A stretch of DNA of 64,000 nucleotides, from assembly GCA_037074765.1 (NCBI GenBank), contig JBAMDO010000050.1:186001-250000 (forward strand), read 5' to 3'. The position numbers and the translations under genes are program-made. The notes under the pieces were generated by a model. The model ran no database searches and was not told the DNA's origin. It worked only from the letters and a program-made list of their open reading frames with translations. The stretch is from Mansonella perstans. Taxonomy: Eukaryota > Nematoda > Chromadorea > Rhabditida > Onchocercidae. Position 1 is the stretch's first letter, and the number at the start of each line of letters is the position of its first letter. Positions 1-12,603 of the stretch are shown here, in pieces.

Positions 1-305
1 AAAATGTAGAAAAACCTTGTAGTAAAAAACAATTTTGAGATTTCACTGATATTTCAAAATAAATAACACCAGTGATACTGATTACTGCATAATAAAGATT
101 AATATGGGTTGTAGTGTCAAATTATATTTCACATTTAAGTAAGAGATATGAGTTGTTAAATCGAAGTTTTTTTTTGAAGATTAATAACAACTTGAGTGGA
201 ACACTTTGTAGATTAGCCACTACGGAAATAAAAAGAAACGCATGTTGAACAGTTAGTGAAGTCTCAGAGTGGTCATTTATAGAATAAACGAAACAACTAC
301 CTTAC

Positions 306-3300
306 CTGATAAACATCGCACAAAACTGGTAAAAGCTGTTCCAATAACTGACGCACGATCGCGGGATCGATCTTTTCGCCTGCTGTTTCGTTTGCAACAT
401 CAGTTTTTCCCTTCACTACTTTTTCTAAACCAAAACTTCGGCGTAGTATTAAATTCCATATTTGTTGGTTGTTCAGGTATAAACTTCCACAATATATTAA
501 TTCCCTAGATACCTAACTTATTTCTTAATATCCTAGGACAAAAGTGTACACTAATATTATGTACGTATTAAAGGAACTCAGAAATGGTAATAACAACTAA
601 TAACACAATCAGATATGAAGACTAATAACAGTGGAAGTTGATCAAAAAAAGTAGTATTGGTTGCGAGAATCAAAATATAATCGCGATGGTTTCAACAAAA
701 TTCAATATTTTCGACCTTGTGGTTCCTGCTATTAATAAAAAAGCCAAAGCAATCTGGTGAAGAAAAAGTTGGGAACTACTAGACCAGTATTTACTCTTTC
801 TTAGTTATGGAATGGCCTAACTAAGATAATTTTACCTCACCTTCATCAACCCTCTGCATATAAACGCTTGGACTTTCTAAAATACTCGCTACTAACTGAT
901 GTTCCTCTTCATTTCTTTCGTGTGCTTTGTCCAATGCTGTTTTACCCTCCTCATCACGAAGATCAGGATTCGCTCCGTATTTCAGCAAAATCTTCACAAT
1001 CTTCAAAAGATAAAGAACTACAAGTTTTGAAAGCTACAAATTTCGAAAAAAAAAAAAACTTGTTTAGATAAAGCAATAACTTACATCTGACCTACCAAAA
1101 CAGGCAGCGTAATGTAACGATGAGGAGCGCTGACCCTTATTTACGTCGGCTCCCTTATCACACAAATATGTCACCATTTCAACAGTGCCAAACGCAGAAG
1201 ACCAATTAAGCAAAGTTTGTCCCACATCATCTGTGAAATTTGCATCAACCTGGAAGGATTTTCGAGGAATATTGTAGACGAATATTTTAGAACATGAATT
1301 TTTAAAAACAATCAGTAACCAATATGCAAAATATATATTGAAATCAGCATAAAACTTACCTCTTATTCAACTGAAAGAAATTCGGTTAACAGTAAAAGAA
1401 ATTTTTCGGTTAACAGTAAAAGAAATCAACTAAAAGAAATTTTCCTTATTCAAATTAGCTAAAAGAATTGCTATATTAAAAACAACCACTCAAACATTTT
1501 TTAACAAAACCCTACATTCAAATCATTCGTGGAAGATAAACATGACTTATTAAATGTCATCAAATGAATGGTATTCATTTGCAACATAAATTACAAGAAT
1601 TTCAAAGCTTACTTGTCCTGACTCAATAGCATCAATCACAGCATCCGTATCACGTTGACGGATTGCATCGATGAGATGCTTATAAGAACGGTCAAAAGAG
1701 TTCGGACCTAAAAACTTGATCATTATTTTTTCGGAGTTTTAAAAAAACAGAACTACACCATACAACAAACAGAACTTGCAACTAACAAACCTGTTTCATT
1801 ACGACTAACTACAGTAGACCCCATACTTTTAGGTAACGCGCTTCGTCCCTCACACAGAAGCACCATAAGAAGATCACAAAAACGCAAAGCATCCATAATG
1901 CAGCGTTCATCTTTGCTCGTCAAAACTGTTTTTAGTGCGAAAAAAAATACTGGAGAACTGCAAAAAGCTATTTAGAAATACCCTCTTTCCTAATTTCTCA
2001 TCAACAAAATGCTAGTGCTATTGTATTATAATGCATCAAAAACACATTTGATACCAAAATGCCCCAATTACTTGATTGGATATAGCTGCAAAAATCACCT
2101 TACGACTTGTTCGGTAACAATCGATGAGCCACGACAAAGATTACTCAATAATGAAATGACAACGGAGGTGAATGACACTGGCCGATTTAAGCCAAACGCT
2201 ACTGATGATGTCACCGAATCACCTGATCCCACTAGATTAGAATTTCTCATCTGTGACAGTGATGCAGTGGAGGCCATATTAGTCAGATGTGCAGGCACCA
2301 GTGAATTAAGCAGATGTTCAACAAGATTTCCATGTCGCACCATTTCCACTGGATCCATAAATTTACGAATGAAACGATCCGTTAGTGCAGCGAAACAACG
2401 CAGAGCGCACTCCGACACCTAATAGGAGAATTCTACTTTAATGTTCCAAAATGAGACATCAACTTTACCCGACTATTACATCAAATAGCAATATGAAATT
2501 AAAAATAGCAATCTGTGAGAATTTTCGGCAAACAAACCTTCGGATCATCGTGTTCAAGAAGAGCTCCTAAACTGGCGCTACATTCTGGCATACTGGAATC
2601 ATTCGGTTCCATTTTGCTACATAGTCTTGTAATGACAGACATTGCTGAATGAATAGTATCCTGTAATATGAACTGATGACATTACCAATTTATTTATTGG
2701 GATCATAAAAATACTTTATCCATTACCTTCGCAGAATTTCCTAAGATTCTACAGTAGATCTCTCAGAAACTGTAATTCTACATTACAGTTTCTGAGAGAC
2801 AAACATATATTAAAAATATTTAATGTAACTTGAGATTTACTTGTCGCCTATGCAAATTTACTTCAACTAATCTTTCATATTCCTTTTTTTCGATCATAGC
2901 ATGTAACAGGTCCAGCTCTCCTAGACCAAACACTTCCATTTTTGACCGTGATTTTAAGTTGCTCAGAATAGCAATAGATGTTAGAAAATCAAAATTATGA
3001 GGAAAAATCTTTAATCGTTAACAATTTTTAATAAATCAACAAATTTAAAGACCATTCACCTAATGCTCACTTTTGTACTCCAAGATTCAGTATCAAATAA
3101 AAGAAATTCCGGACAGCGTTACCTTGTGAACATACTGCCCATGTTGACGAACTAAAGTTAACATACACTGCAATCCTCCAGCATCATAGACAGCAGACGT
3201 TTCCCTTTGACAAACATGCTCGAGTAATTTTACACACTGCTCGGCTGAAAAAAAGGAAACTTCAAAAGATATCTCAAGCATACAACAGTATGCAACATCT

Positions 3301-4447
3301 AGATATATATAGTAAAATATGAAAACGTGCCACAGTCCCCAAAAGATAAATAAAAGTAAGTTTAAAATCGTTTATGCAAATTCAGATTTACTCGTACACG
3401 AGATCAATTTAATTAGTCTTTCATGTTCCCTTGACTTTTTTAAACATTTGTTGATTTAATAAGAAGTGCAATGCATGTCTTAACAAAAAGCTCTCACGGG
3501 CACGTTCGATATTTTAGTTTCATACATCTTCGGCAGAAATGCATTAATACTGTCAAATAATGGAATGTTTTACCGAGATCCTTGCTTGTACGATCACTCA
3601 TTTCTGCAACTGCTAGTCGGTTACAGATTGCTTTAACAGCACCATCCATTTGTGTTATTCTTCTAGTACATTCATTCGATACATCCAAATAGTACGTTAT
3701 AGCACGGGCAGTGACCTAAATTTATTTCAGTTACGTAAAATAAATTCAATGAGCAATCTCATTTTAGGCAAAAAAGAAGTGTTTATGAATAGATATAATG
3801 ACTACAAAATGATTACTGTTCTTCCAAATAGCATCTCATCTATGTTTTAAACTAATTTAGTTACCTAGTTTGGATCCTTGCCTAAATTACAAAACCCAAG
3901 TATAATTTTCTAAACTAAGCGTTACTTGATTACTTTTCAACTTATAAACTAGTGCATTTGTGTAAATTTTTAAAATGTGAACGTTTTTATCTTCTGAGGG
4001 GAAAAGTTTAATTTAGAAAAGGGTAAATATGGTGTTCCCGCTTACAGTTAAATCATCTCATTTTCTTTCAGTCATTTCTTCTAAAACCTCTAGAACATAA
4101 ATTCAAAAACAATATATAACAATATACTTCTAAAACATTTTCTGTAGCCGTTTCATCAAGGAATATTTTACACAAAGCAGGAAGGAAAGTTCTTGGTGGA
4201 CAACTTTCAAAACATTGATCGATATTGTCACTCATCAGCAACAACATACAAAGTTGTTCCAATGCCATTAACTGAAATTCAATTTTTCTTTATCTATTTT
4301 TACTGCTTCTATAAAAATTTATTTTATACAATGGAAACATTCATGAATTACTGATGAACGACATTCACGAATTACCTGAATATCTCGTTCATCACCAGCT
4401 CCAGTTTGCAGCCACTCCAAAAGAGTGTCTGGATCTACACCTTCCAT
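306..4447 (-). CDS. hecd-1: HECTD1-type HECT E3 ubiquitin ligase, N-terminal part (3' end outside window)
   Basis: Large E3 ubiquitin ligase; only the N-terminal scaffold is here, the catalytic HECT domain would lie beyond the left edge. Eleven exons join in phase: 4447-4376, 4271-4128, 3715-3574, 3244-3123, 2660-2538, 2418-2099, 1957-1791, 1707-1613, 1249-1085, 1000-841, 424-306 (543 codons). The product starts [20 protein letters not shown], closely resembling the start of human HECTD1. Armadillo-like repeats follow ([27 protein letters not shown]), then about four ankyrin repeats at roughly residues 370-490 with the signatures [28 protein letters not shown] and [19 protein letters not shown]. 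The last visible exon ends [10 protein letters not shown] before a good GTAAG donor. For exon 10 I chose the donor after base 841 because the alternative after 836 puts the next exon out of frame. Identification is strong from recalled family similarity; the exact splice borders are inferred. Confidence 0.93.
2759..2799. repeat. Perfect 17-bp inverted repeat with a 7-nt loop (hecd-1 intron)
   Basis: The left arm 2759-2775 (TCTCTCAGAAACTGTAA) is the exact reverse complement of the right arm 2783-2799, with loop TTCTACA. It sits in the intron between exons 2660-2538 and 3244-3123. It could fold as an RNA hairpin, or be the remains of a small inverted-repeat element. Confidence 0.9.
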
Positions 4448-4690
4448 TTCAGTCGTTTTAATAGTACAATCACACTTTAAAGCTAAAACATTAATGACAT
4501 TGGAGATAAAATATAAAACTTGAAAGAACCACATCAAATAAACGAATGATCACATTAACGAATGATCACGTGATGACTTAAGTAAATCAATTCACTACCA
4601 AAATAATCACAAAATGTTTGGCCAACAAAAAAAACTTTGAGAGCAAAACATTTAATAATATTTAATTAATACAAAACATTTAATAATAGA

Positions 4691-4770
4691 TTCATAATTG
4701 ATCTGCATTGAATATTTAAAAAGTGAATCATTCATAATTAGTTTGCATTGAATAGTTAGAAAGTAAATCA
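4691..4770. repeat. Tandem duplication, two 40-bp units
   Basis: Two adjacent 40-bp units begin TTCATAATTG and TTCATAATTA and differ at a handful of positions. They lie just upstream of the first hecd-1 coding exon. A shorter repeat (AACGAATGATCAC twice, ending in the palindrome ATCACGTGAT) lies close by at 4542-4571. Confidence 0.8.
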
Positions 4771-5451
4771 TTTCACAGTAATTATCATATTGTCTAATTG
4801 AAAAAAAATTTTGAATGAAAGTTTAACAAAAAGTAGTTCATGACACTGACTTTCAATCCACACCATTTGTGATATGTGCATTCAAATAAAAGCCAGCACG
4901 CTTATAGCGGTCGATGGAACGATATGCAAATTTTGAAACGGAAATGCAACGTAAGTTTTTTTGTCACAAAACGAAATACATTTAAGCGTTTAAAGATAAC
5001 TCGCTCATATGTGAAAGATGAGCAAACTCATTTTGCTTACGATAATTGACAAAATAGTTCACGTAATAAATCAACATAGCTATCAATTTTCAACTTTCCT
5101 TCAACTTTTTCTGTTTTTTCTATAACTTTCAACTTTTCTGCAACAGTCTAAATTAATGCAGTTTAAAAAAGTTGCACGAGAATCAGAAATGATATACCAC
5201 AGAAAAGATTATGAATTGAAAAAAAAAAAACAGAGTGAGAAGGTAAATTTTTTAAAACTCTGTTATTGGAAGTAAATTGATCATCCATCAATTGAGAGAT
5301 TCGTACCAAGAAAATTTATCTAAATCAAGTATGATTCAAGAATAAAGCAAAAAATTAAATAGTTTTTGATAAAGAGATGACAAAAGTGGAGGCAAAAATT
5401 TATGTGGGATAAAGTTCATGACAAAGTACAGTTACAAGCAATCTCTCTTAC

Positions 5452-5505
5452 CTGCTCAGTTAGTGAAATGATAGCAGACAAAGGTAGGACTGGTGTACAC
5501 TTCAT
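5452..5505 (-). other. Possible 5' leader exon of the HECTD1-type gene
   Basis: A consensus donor (CAG|GTAAG) sits at 5452/5451, and a matching TTTTAG acceptor at 4483-4485 lies 35 bases before the hecd-1 start codon. The segment contains an 18-codon ATG reading frame (MKCTPVLPLSAIISLTEQ) that would end just after the junction, at an in-frame TAA in the next exon. It would therefore be an upstream ORF in an untranslated leader rather than an N-terminal extension. This rests on splice signals only. Confidence 0.35.
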
Positions 5506-6590
5506 CCTTTTTTCCTCATACAGATAAATAATAATTGCACAATGGAAACAGATGTGCACAGGTTATTTCGCGGTAATTTAAAATTAATTATATTGAGAGT
5601 AAATCATAAATGATTAGTGTTTACATCTGAACGATCGCCCATTAAAACATATATATATATGATGGAATGAAGAATTGATTAGCCATTCTTATATGATAAA
5701 ATAGATAATTCACTACAAATTCATATCACATACGCATAAATATTAATGTTAAAAACATACATTTAAACGAATATCAGATATCCGTCACTGTATTGATGAG
5801 AGAGACCTCTATTTTCATATGCTCCAGTCAGAGTCTGGTCCGACCGGTTCGACCGTATCGCAGGATACCACAACCGGATGAGGATTTTCCATGATGCGCC
5901 TTTAGACAGGAACGGATTGGGAAGTGAGGCTTATTGTGGAAATAAGATTAATATAGTAAAGATTCTCTTAGCAGTAGCAGCAGGCCTGAGAATATGAAGT
6001 ATGACATTATTTCCCATGCATGATAATACACAAATGTGCCAGAGATTAGAGCTATCTCGTAACTATACGTTTGCTGACTCTTAAAAGTTGTAACCATTTG
6101 CGGCAAGTTGTTCAAGCAATTAATAATAAGCCTAGCTTGAATTATTACCGTCTACATCAAACCGTATATCTTTGATAATTAAAAAACTTTTGTAGGCGCA
6201 ATCCGAAATTGCACAGCGCACGTACAAATAACATTACAGTTTCACGTTTTTTTTTTTTTTTCCTTTTATTCCATATGGTTCTTTTGATTTAAAGAAGTCG
6301 TATTAACATCCTTCTTAGTCACTAATCTACTATTCATTTCAGTTACAATTCCCAACAAAACTGTTTCTTTCATATGAATAATGTACTCTCATTTCTTAGT
6401 TGTTTTATTGGTTTTGTTAATTTAGTATTCCTGTCATTTTATTTTCATTTCAATGCTTGCATTCGAAGCTATATTCTGTTTATAAAACTGACCAAATTGA
6501 TCTATGAGTCTCATTCTTTTTTTGCATACCAGTTTTATTTTGATATGCATCATATTTTAATTTAGGAAGTTGGTAATCAGCACTTTCACG
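5506..6590. other. Intergenic region between divergent hecd-1 and Rab genes
   Basis: No coding exon seen. Mostly AT-rich, but 5820-5930 is clearly richer in G and C, with several CG steps (for example GGTCCGACCGGTTCGACCG near 5838). That patch could be a shared promoter element or an old repeat fragment. An acceptor-like TTTAG at 6561-6565 lies a short distance before the Rab start codon and could be a trans-splice site. Nothing here is firmly identified. Confidence 0.4.
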
Positions 6591-8135
6591 ATGGAAACGG
6601 ACGATTCTTTCGACTTTTTATTTAAAATAGTTCTGATCGGTGATATGGGCGTGGGTAAAACTTGTGTCGTACAAAGGTACTTTGTAATTTTCAAACAGTG
6701 TGTGAATAGGTTTTCCGAGAAACACTTCAGTTTTCTAAAATATTATAAGTTTTTAAATTCCGAGATAACCAGAGAGGCTTATATTTATCGGTCTGGGAGG
6801 GCACTTAAAAGCACATGACAAACTAGTGTTACGAAATACTGAGAATGAGAGAATTCAACAAGAAATGGGATCAGTATTAAACTTAGGTTTTCCGAAATTT
6901 TTGCGCGCAGTTTAAATTTTAAAAATAATGGTTTCATATTATTTGAAATTTCAACAGCATAAATGGTGTCTTCCAATTATTTTGCGTTTTGTTCAACATC
7001 CTTTGCTGCATCCAAGACACTTCTTTTTTTATGATTGTAGGAATATTATTGATAGGTATAGCATCGAAAGGATATCGGCACCTTTGGATGTAGGATTGAC
7101 AGCTAATAGACTGTTTTTTACCATATTAATCAAGTAAAATTTTATACACATTAATGAATTTAGTTGAATGCAATGCAGTTTTGAGCTGTTTAAGGTTTAA
7201 AAATGGGACATTCATCGAAAGACAAGGAACAACAATTGGTGTTGATTTCTCAATGAAAACACTGATTATCGAAGGCAAACGTGTGAAGTTGCAAATTTGG
7301 GATACTGGCGGTCAGGAAAGATTCCGCACAATTACTCAAAGCTATTATAGGTTAGTATGATTGTTGATGCGGTCTATCAACTTCTTGTGAATTACAGTAA
7401 AAGATACTGTGACAAGTCAGTTTACATTCCACCCTACTTTCATGCATTTTTCAAGCTCACAGCGGAGTGTTAAAACACTGAGTAGTGATTAATATAAAGG
7501 AGTGGAACTGGTTTGAGTAGATTGTTTGAAAAGCGCAATAAATTTCTTTTAAATCAGATGTTTATTATAGTATCTTTTGTTACAGATCAGCAAATGGCAT
7601 TTTATTATGTTATGACTTAACATGTCGTCAGTCTTTTGAATCACTTCATCGCTGGCTAGATGATGTGTCAAAATTTGCTGCGCCAAATGTCTGCAAGGTG
7701 CTTGTTGGTAGGTTTATTAATTGTTTAATTCATTGCGTCACATATTTCCTGAAACTTTTGATAATGTTTGAAGTTGCAGACGAACAGGGTAGCTATTCGG
7801 TTTGCTGATTAATAATAACTAGAAAGTAATATCATAATCATGTGGAATTCTTTCATAGCTGATTTTCAGCAACGAAAGCAGATCTTGAAAATGAGCGTCT
7901 CGTCGAACGAGATGAAGGTAGCGTACTGGCAAATACACATGGAATGTGCATGTTCATTGAAACATCATCAAAAAGTAATTTAAATGTGGATAATGCTTTT
8001 CTGGAATTAGCATATCAGTTAAAGAGGCAATACGAAGCAGGTGTACGTTTGGATTCTGAATTGGATGCTTTCAAGATTTCGCAAGGCACCACAACGATCA
8101 GCTCAAAATGGACTTCATGTTGCCAGTATGTATGA
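6591..8135 (+). CDS. rab-19: Rab19/43-like small GTPase
   Basis: Rab GTPase for membrane traffic. Four exons, in phase: 6591-6676, 7195-7350, 7586-7707, 7870-8135 (209 aa, a normal Rab length). P-loop GDMGVGKT near residue 18; switch I with TTIGVDFS; G3 box [11 protein letters not shown]; Rab family [14 protein letters not shown]4 box TKAD; G5 ETSSK. The C-terminus ends CCQYV, a CCxxx geranylgeranylation signal similar in form to that of Rab11. The effector and switch regions fit Rab19/43 best, so the symbol is tentative. Odd points: the G3 box reads DTGGQE where Rabs nearly always have DTAGQE, and the G4 box has Ala-Thr in place of the usual Gly-Asn before Lys. The single first-exon ATG is used as start because it directly precedes the Rab core. 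Confidence 0.9.
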
Positions 8136-8456
8136 CTATCCAACTTTTCAAATTTTTTATGAAATTGAGCAACAAATTGCAGTTTGGAAGTCATTTTTAA
8201 TTTGCAAGTCTTTTTTTTTGCTTGTATTTTTTTTCAATGACTTCGTCTTTGCTTTATTGTTTTCTGAACTTGTGCTGTACTGTTTTGCGAACATTGTCTT
8301 TCAAAGGTATGTCTGGATAGTATTTCGTGTATAGCATGATGATAAAGGTAAAAATCTTTTTAGACTCTCGGTTCTAAAAAATTGGAATTATGCGCAGCTT
8401 AAAAAACATTTGCTGAGCAGAAAATGACGGTACGAGACCTGTACCATAGTAAATAT

Positions 8457-9017
8457 TTTAATATTCTGTACGTGTTGGGGTCAGTAAGCAGTAGTTTTTA
8501 TTGTAAGTGCACTTCATTGAAGACAAGAAAAGTTGAATGTTATTGAATTTATCTGTCTTTCTATTAAGGATTTTTTAACGATTTTAGGACATTTTTAATC
8601 ATTTGTGAATTCGGTTAAACTTATTCTACATATTGACCAAATAAGTTGGTGTGACATCGCGATTTTCGATGCTTCTTTTATTGTTGATGTGTAATCTACA
8701 CCAATTTTCCAATATTCGTTTTTTTTTCTCTTTTTAGACTGACTGACTGTGAACTTATTCCGTCAAAATGTACCGTATTTCTACACTCTGTCATTGAGAA
8801 ATGGCGCTGCATGATTTTTGTAAATTTTCCATTGCATTTTAAATCACATTGCATAGTTTCACATTATTTGAAGTTAGCCTTAAACAGCGTATCTAGTTTT
8901 TTCTTCATTGATTGATGATTACTTTAATATTCTAGGCATGTTAGGGTCAGTAAAGCAGTCGTTCTTACTTTAAGTGCACTTCATTGAAGCTAGAAAAATT
9001 GGATATTATTGAATATT
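8457..9017. repeat. Direct repeat pair, ~95 bp, copies at 8457-8550 and 8923-9017
   Basis: Both copies contain TTAATATTCT, then GGGTCAGTAA, then TAAGTGCACTTCATTGAAG, then ATTATTGAAT or GTTATTGAAT, in the same order and spacing, with roughly one base in five differing. They lie downstream of the Rab gene. Apart from this pair, I see nothing coding between 8136 and 9652. Confidence 0.7.
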
Positions 9018-9652
9018 TATTTAGCAAGTTCTTGAATTCTAATTGGATGTTGACTCATTTATTTTAACTTATGGTATTAGGTGTTAATGTCCCAGTCGAC
9101 ACAAGTTTTTTAAATCATTCAGTTTGTTTCAATTTCATACTGCATAATTTGTTTGCTAGAGGAAATTTGTCATGATATTGAATACAAACTATGTATTTTT
9201 ATGTTTATAATGGTATACTTAATCAACTGATCTTGTGTTTTTCGAACTGTTCACCGGAACAGCTTTATCTGTTATCGATCAAATATATATAGATTTTTTC
9301 ACGTGCATGAATTCATTGTTCTATGAAACTGAGCAACTCCCTTTCCTCAAATTGCAGTTTTTGGTTTGATGAACGAAGAATTTAAGATGAATACGTTTTG
9401 TGGTAACATTTACTGGATGGTTTTTGAGTACTTAAGAAGTTTGAAATTGAATAAGGTTAATAGAAAACGAATTTTTTGAGCAGCGCCCTTAATGTAGCTT
9501 TTTGCTTTTCAATTTGACACAACATTCAGAATAAGTGCAATGAATTTGTTATGCACGTTTTGAATAAGGACAGTGATTTGTAATGCTTATTCATGATTTG
9601 ATTAGTAGTTAGCGTGTATTCTAATCCGAATTACTTTTACTCAGAATACGCT

Positions 9653-12603
9653 ATGGCACGATGTTGGCAGTGTGATGCACCTGCTTCGGTGAAGAGGTCA
9701 AAAGATGGTAAACCTGCTTGTGTCGTTTGTTTCATAGATGCCTTCGAAGCGGTAAATTAGAGAAAATTAGAGATATAAATTTAGAGAACTATATTGTCGT
9801 TGATCTTCAGAGCTTTAAGCCAGAGCATCTACTGATTTTATAATCTTTCGCATTCTGGTTGTAATATTTTTCTATTTTTCTAAATATTACTGGAATACAA
9901 AGTAAAATAAGACAAAATACAATGATATGAACGAGGAATGAATCTTGGCATTTCCTCATCGTTTGTTATGATATCTTTGTCGAGTATTTCATAGCTTTTG
10001 TATAGACAAATGGTTGCTCTCTTATAGCAAAAGTTTGATTATATTTTAGTTTAGTAGAATATGGTGCAGTTAGTAAGAAAGATTGAGGAGAATCGACTTG
10101 GCGCAAGTCCCATCAGATGAACATTAGTTAAAGGTAGTTGCAAACTGTATTAGCTATGCTTCTCAGCTATATTGCAGTTCTTTCAATACTATAAGAACGT
10201 CAGTAATAAAGGTGTTAATTTTATTTGCAAAATTTATGCACTGAAGAATGAGAGAAAAGCAGTAGTGCTAGATGAAAATGTACGAATGTTGTAAGTGAGA
10301 AAAAGTAATTTCTTTGAGAAAGTGCAAGTAAAAATGCACAACTGATTCAACAGCGCAATGCAGAGTACTTAGTTTGGTCAGGTTCTGACAATATTTGACT
10401 ACAGATAAATCGTTTTGCTGTGGGACTTTAGTTGGAACACGTTATACCAGCATCTTCACTGATGTATAAAATTTTTAGCATGGTTGTGTTTTCGGTCACC
10501 ACAGCGATCTGAAGATAGAAAAAAGTTATTAATTGATACGCAGTTTGTAAAATTCCTGCAGAAAATTTAAGTGAGCGATTAGAAATAGTTTGAAACTAGA
10601 TAATGTTTAATCAAGGATCATGGACACTAGCAAATACTTAAAAGTGGATTAGTGCTAGTGATATTGGTATTAGATATTATCTAGATCATAAATTACTATT
10701 CTGAGATATTATCTAGATCATAAATTGCTATTTTATTGGATAATGTTGGATTTCTTTGAAATGATTATTTTTCTGCTGCAGGAAGTGCATGATGTGGTTG
10801 AAACTTACGGTTTATTCAACAAGGAAAAGAAAGTTGCTATTGGGGCATCAGGCGGTAAAGACTCTATGGTATTGATTCACGTGTTAAATAAACTGAATCA
10901 GAAATATCATTATGGATTGGACATCATTTTGCTTTCAATCGATGAAGGGATCGCAGTAATTTTTTTTCTAATTGATATTTTCGCATTTTGCTCATGATTA
11001 AAACATATTGTTCCATCATATAATTTGGCACTTCCAGCCATAAATTTCTGAAGCCTTTTATAACATTAATATATTGAAGAATATTGTGTAATAATACCAA
11101 CTACTATGGGCAAAGTCGAAGTGAATTACCGATTATTACACAGTGGACAACTTTGAAAGCTCAAAATTGATGGTTTTTTTTTTAGGTTTTGAGCAAGAAA
11201 ACATGAGCGGCATTTGGCTTTCAAAGTTTAAAAAAAAGCTTTCAATTGAATAGGTGAAGATTCCAATTCTTTTTTTATAAGTTCAGATTCTTTGTGCTCT
11301 TAGGGTTATCGTGATGATTCGCTGAAAGCTGTTGAGAGAAACCGAAGTGATTACGGATTGCCATTGATCGTAATGACTTATAAACAACTGTATGGTTGGA
11401 CAATGGATGAAATAGTGTCTGCTGTTGGTGCTAAAAATAACTGCACTTTTTGTGGTGTTTTTCGGAGACGTGCTTTGGACAGGTGACCTTATTTTTGAAA
11501 TGATCTGTTCCTTTTTTCCTTGTTCTCTCTGGACTATTTTTGTGTTTTGATCTTTAATGTCCTTGAGGTTTGGTTTTCTATGTTTGGTTAATTATATTGT
11601 GGTTATGAAAATTCATCCATTACAAATTATATAGAGGCGCAATTGAGTGTGGAGCAAATATCATTGCAACAGGGCATAATGCCGATGATATGGCAGAAAC
11701 AGTGTTACTTAACATATTACGAGGTGATTTGGCGCGGTTGCAACGATGTACCGATATTGTAACAGGTACGGGCAATAGTTCCTTAATTTATGTCATCAGT
11801 GAATTTCAAAATCGATTTGAATTAAACAATCGTAATTTAATTGGCAAGTTCTGGGCATTTCGGAAAACAGTCCGCAAGACTGAGACCCTAAATGGATATA
11901 TGACATATACTCATATCTCAGTAACAATACAGTCGTCTTACTGCCCCATTTTTTCCCAACACTTCTAGTGCTAGCTGTTACATTAACGTCTGGCGTTATC
12001 AAGAATTTTGTGTAGACATACTTTCTAGAAGTAGGCAACAGTTACCTTTTTTAGGATCGGAAGGCTGTTTGCCTCGAACGAAACCTTTAAAATATGTTTT
12101 TGAAAAAGATATTGTGATGTACGCTCGCTTTAATAGACTGGACTATTTTTCTACCGAGTGTAGATATGCACCTGACTCCTTCCGCAGTTATGTGAGGTAC
12201 ATATTCAATTATTGATCCCATGGGAATATTGTGCTGAACTAATCATGATAGCTTGGCGCAAAGGCAGTTTTACTTACAGAATGTACGTCAAGAAGCTGGA
12301 GAAGCTGCAGCCAAAGGCGATTTTGGATTTAATAAGATCTGGCGAAGCAATTTCTGCTCGCAGTGATGTTTTTCTCCCCATACTGACCACATGTGAAAAG
12401 TGAGAGTTTTGTCTTTTGGTGCAGAGCTGTTGATGTTGATATTCGTGATCAGAGATGAATATCAATTTCCAAATTTTAGATGTGGCTGCATGTCGTCGCA
12501 GAAGCTTTGCAAAGCATGTCTTCTGCTGCAGGGTTTGTTTACGAACGATTATAGCTTGGGTGTGAAAAAGGTAAATTCTTTTGTCGAAATATGTCACACT
12601 TAG
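9653..12603 (+). CDS. tut-1: Cytoplasmic tRNA 2-thiolation protein 1 (CTU1/NCS6), PP-loop ATPase
   Basis: Catalytic subunit of the complex that adds sulfur to U34 of cytosolic Lys, Glu and Gln tRNAs, after activating the base with ATP. Exons 9653-9751, 10782-10955, 11304-11482, 11635-11765, 12055-12196, 12280-12399, 12480-12570 join in phase. An N-terminal zinc-finger pair (CWQC, CVVC) is followed by the PP-loop GASGGKDSM, then DEGIAGYRDDS, YGWTMDE, the central [32 protein letters not shown], and a C-terminal cysteine pair (CEKCGC, CKAC). All hallmark parts of the family are present. The very C-terminus is uncertain: reading through the GTAAAT after 12570 gives ten more residues and a TAG at 12601-12603 (322 aa), while splicing from 12570 to about 12678 would give a different short tail. 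C. elegans calls this gene tut-1. Confidence 0.92.
10672..10732. repeat. 32-bp tandem duplication in CTU1 intron 1
   Basis: AGATATTATCTAGATCATAA occurs at 10672 and again at 10704; the shared stretch is 29 bases with one difference (ATTACTATT against ATTGCTATT). It ends about 50 bases before the acceptor of exon 2. Confidence 0.85.

Noticed and set aside
5838..5870. tRNA-like B box (GGTTCGACC)
   Set aside because: No matching A box at the right distance and no cloverleaf could be drawn on either strand.
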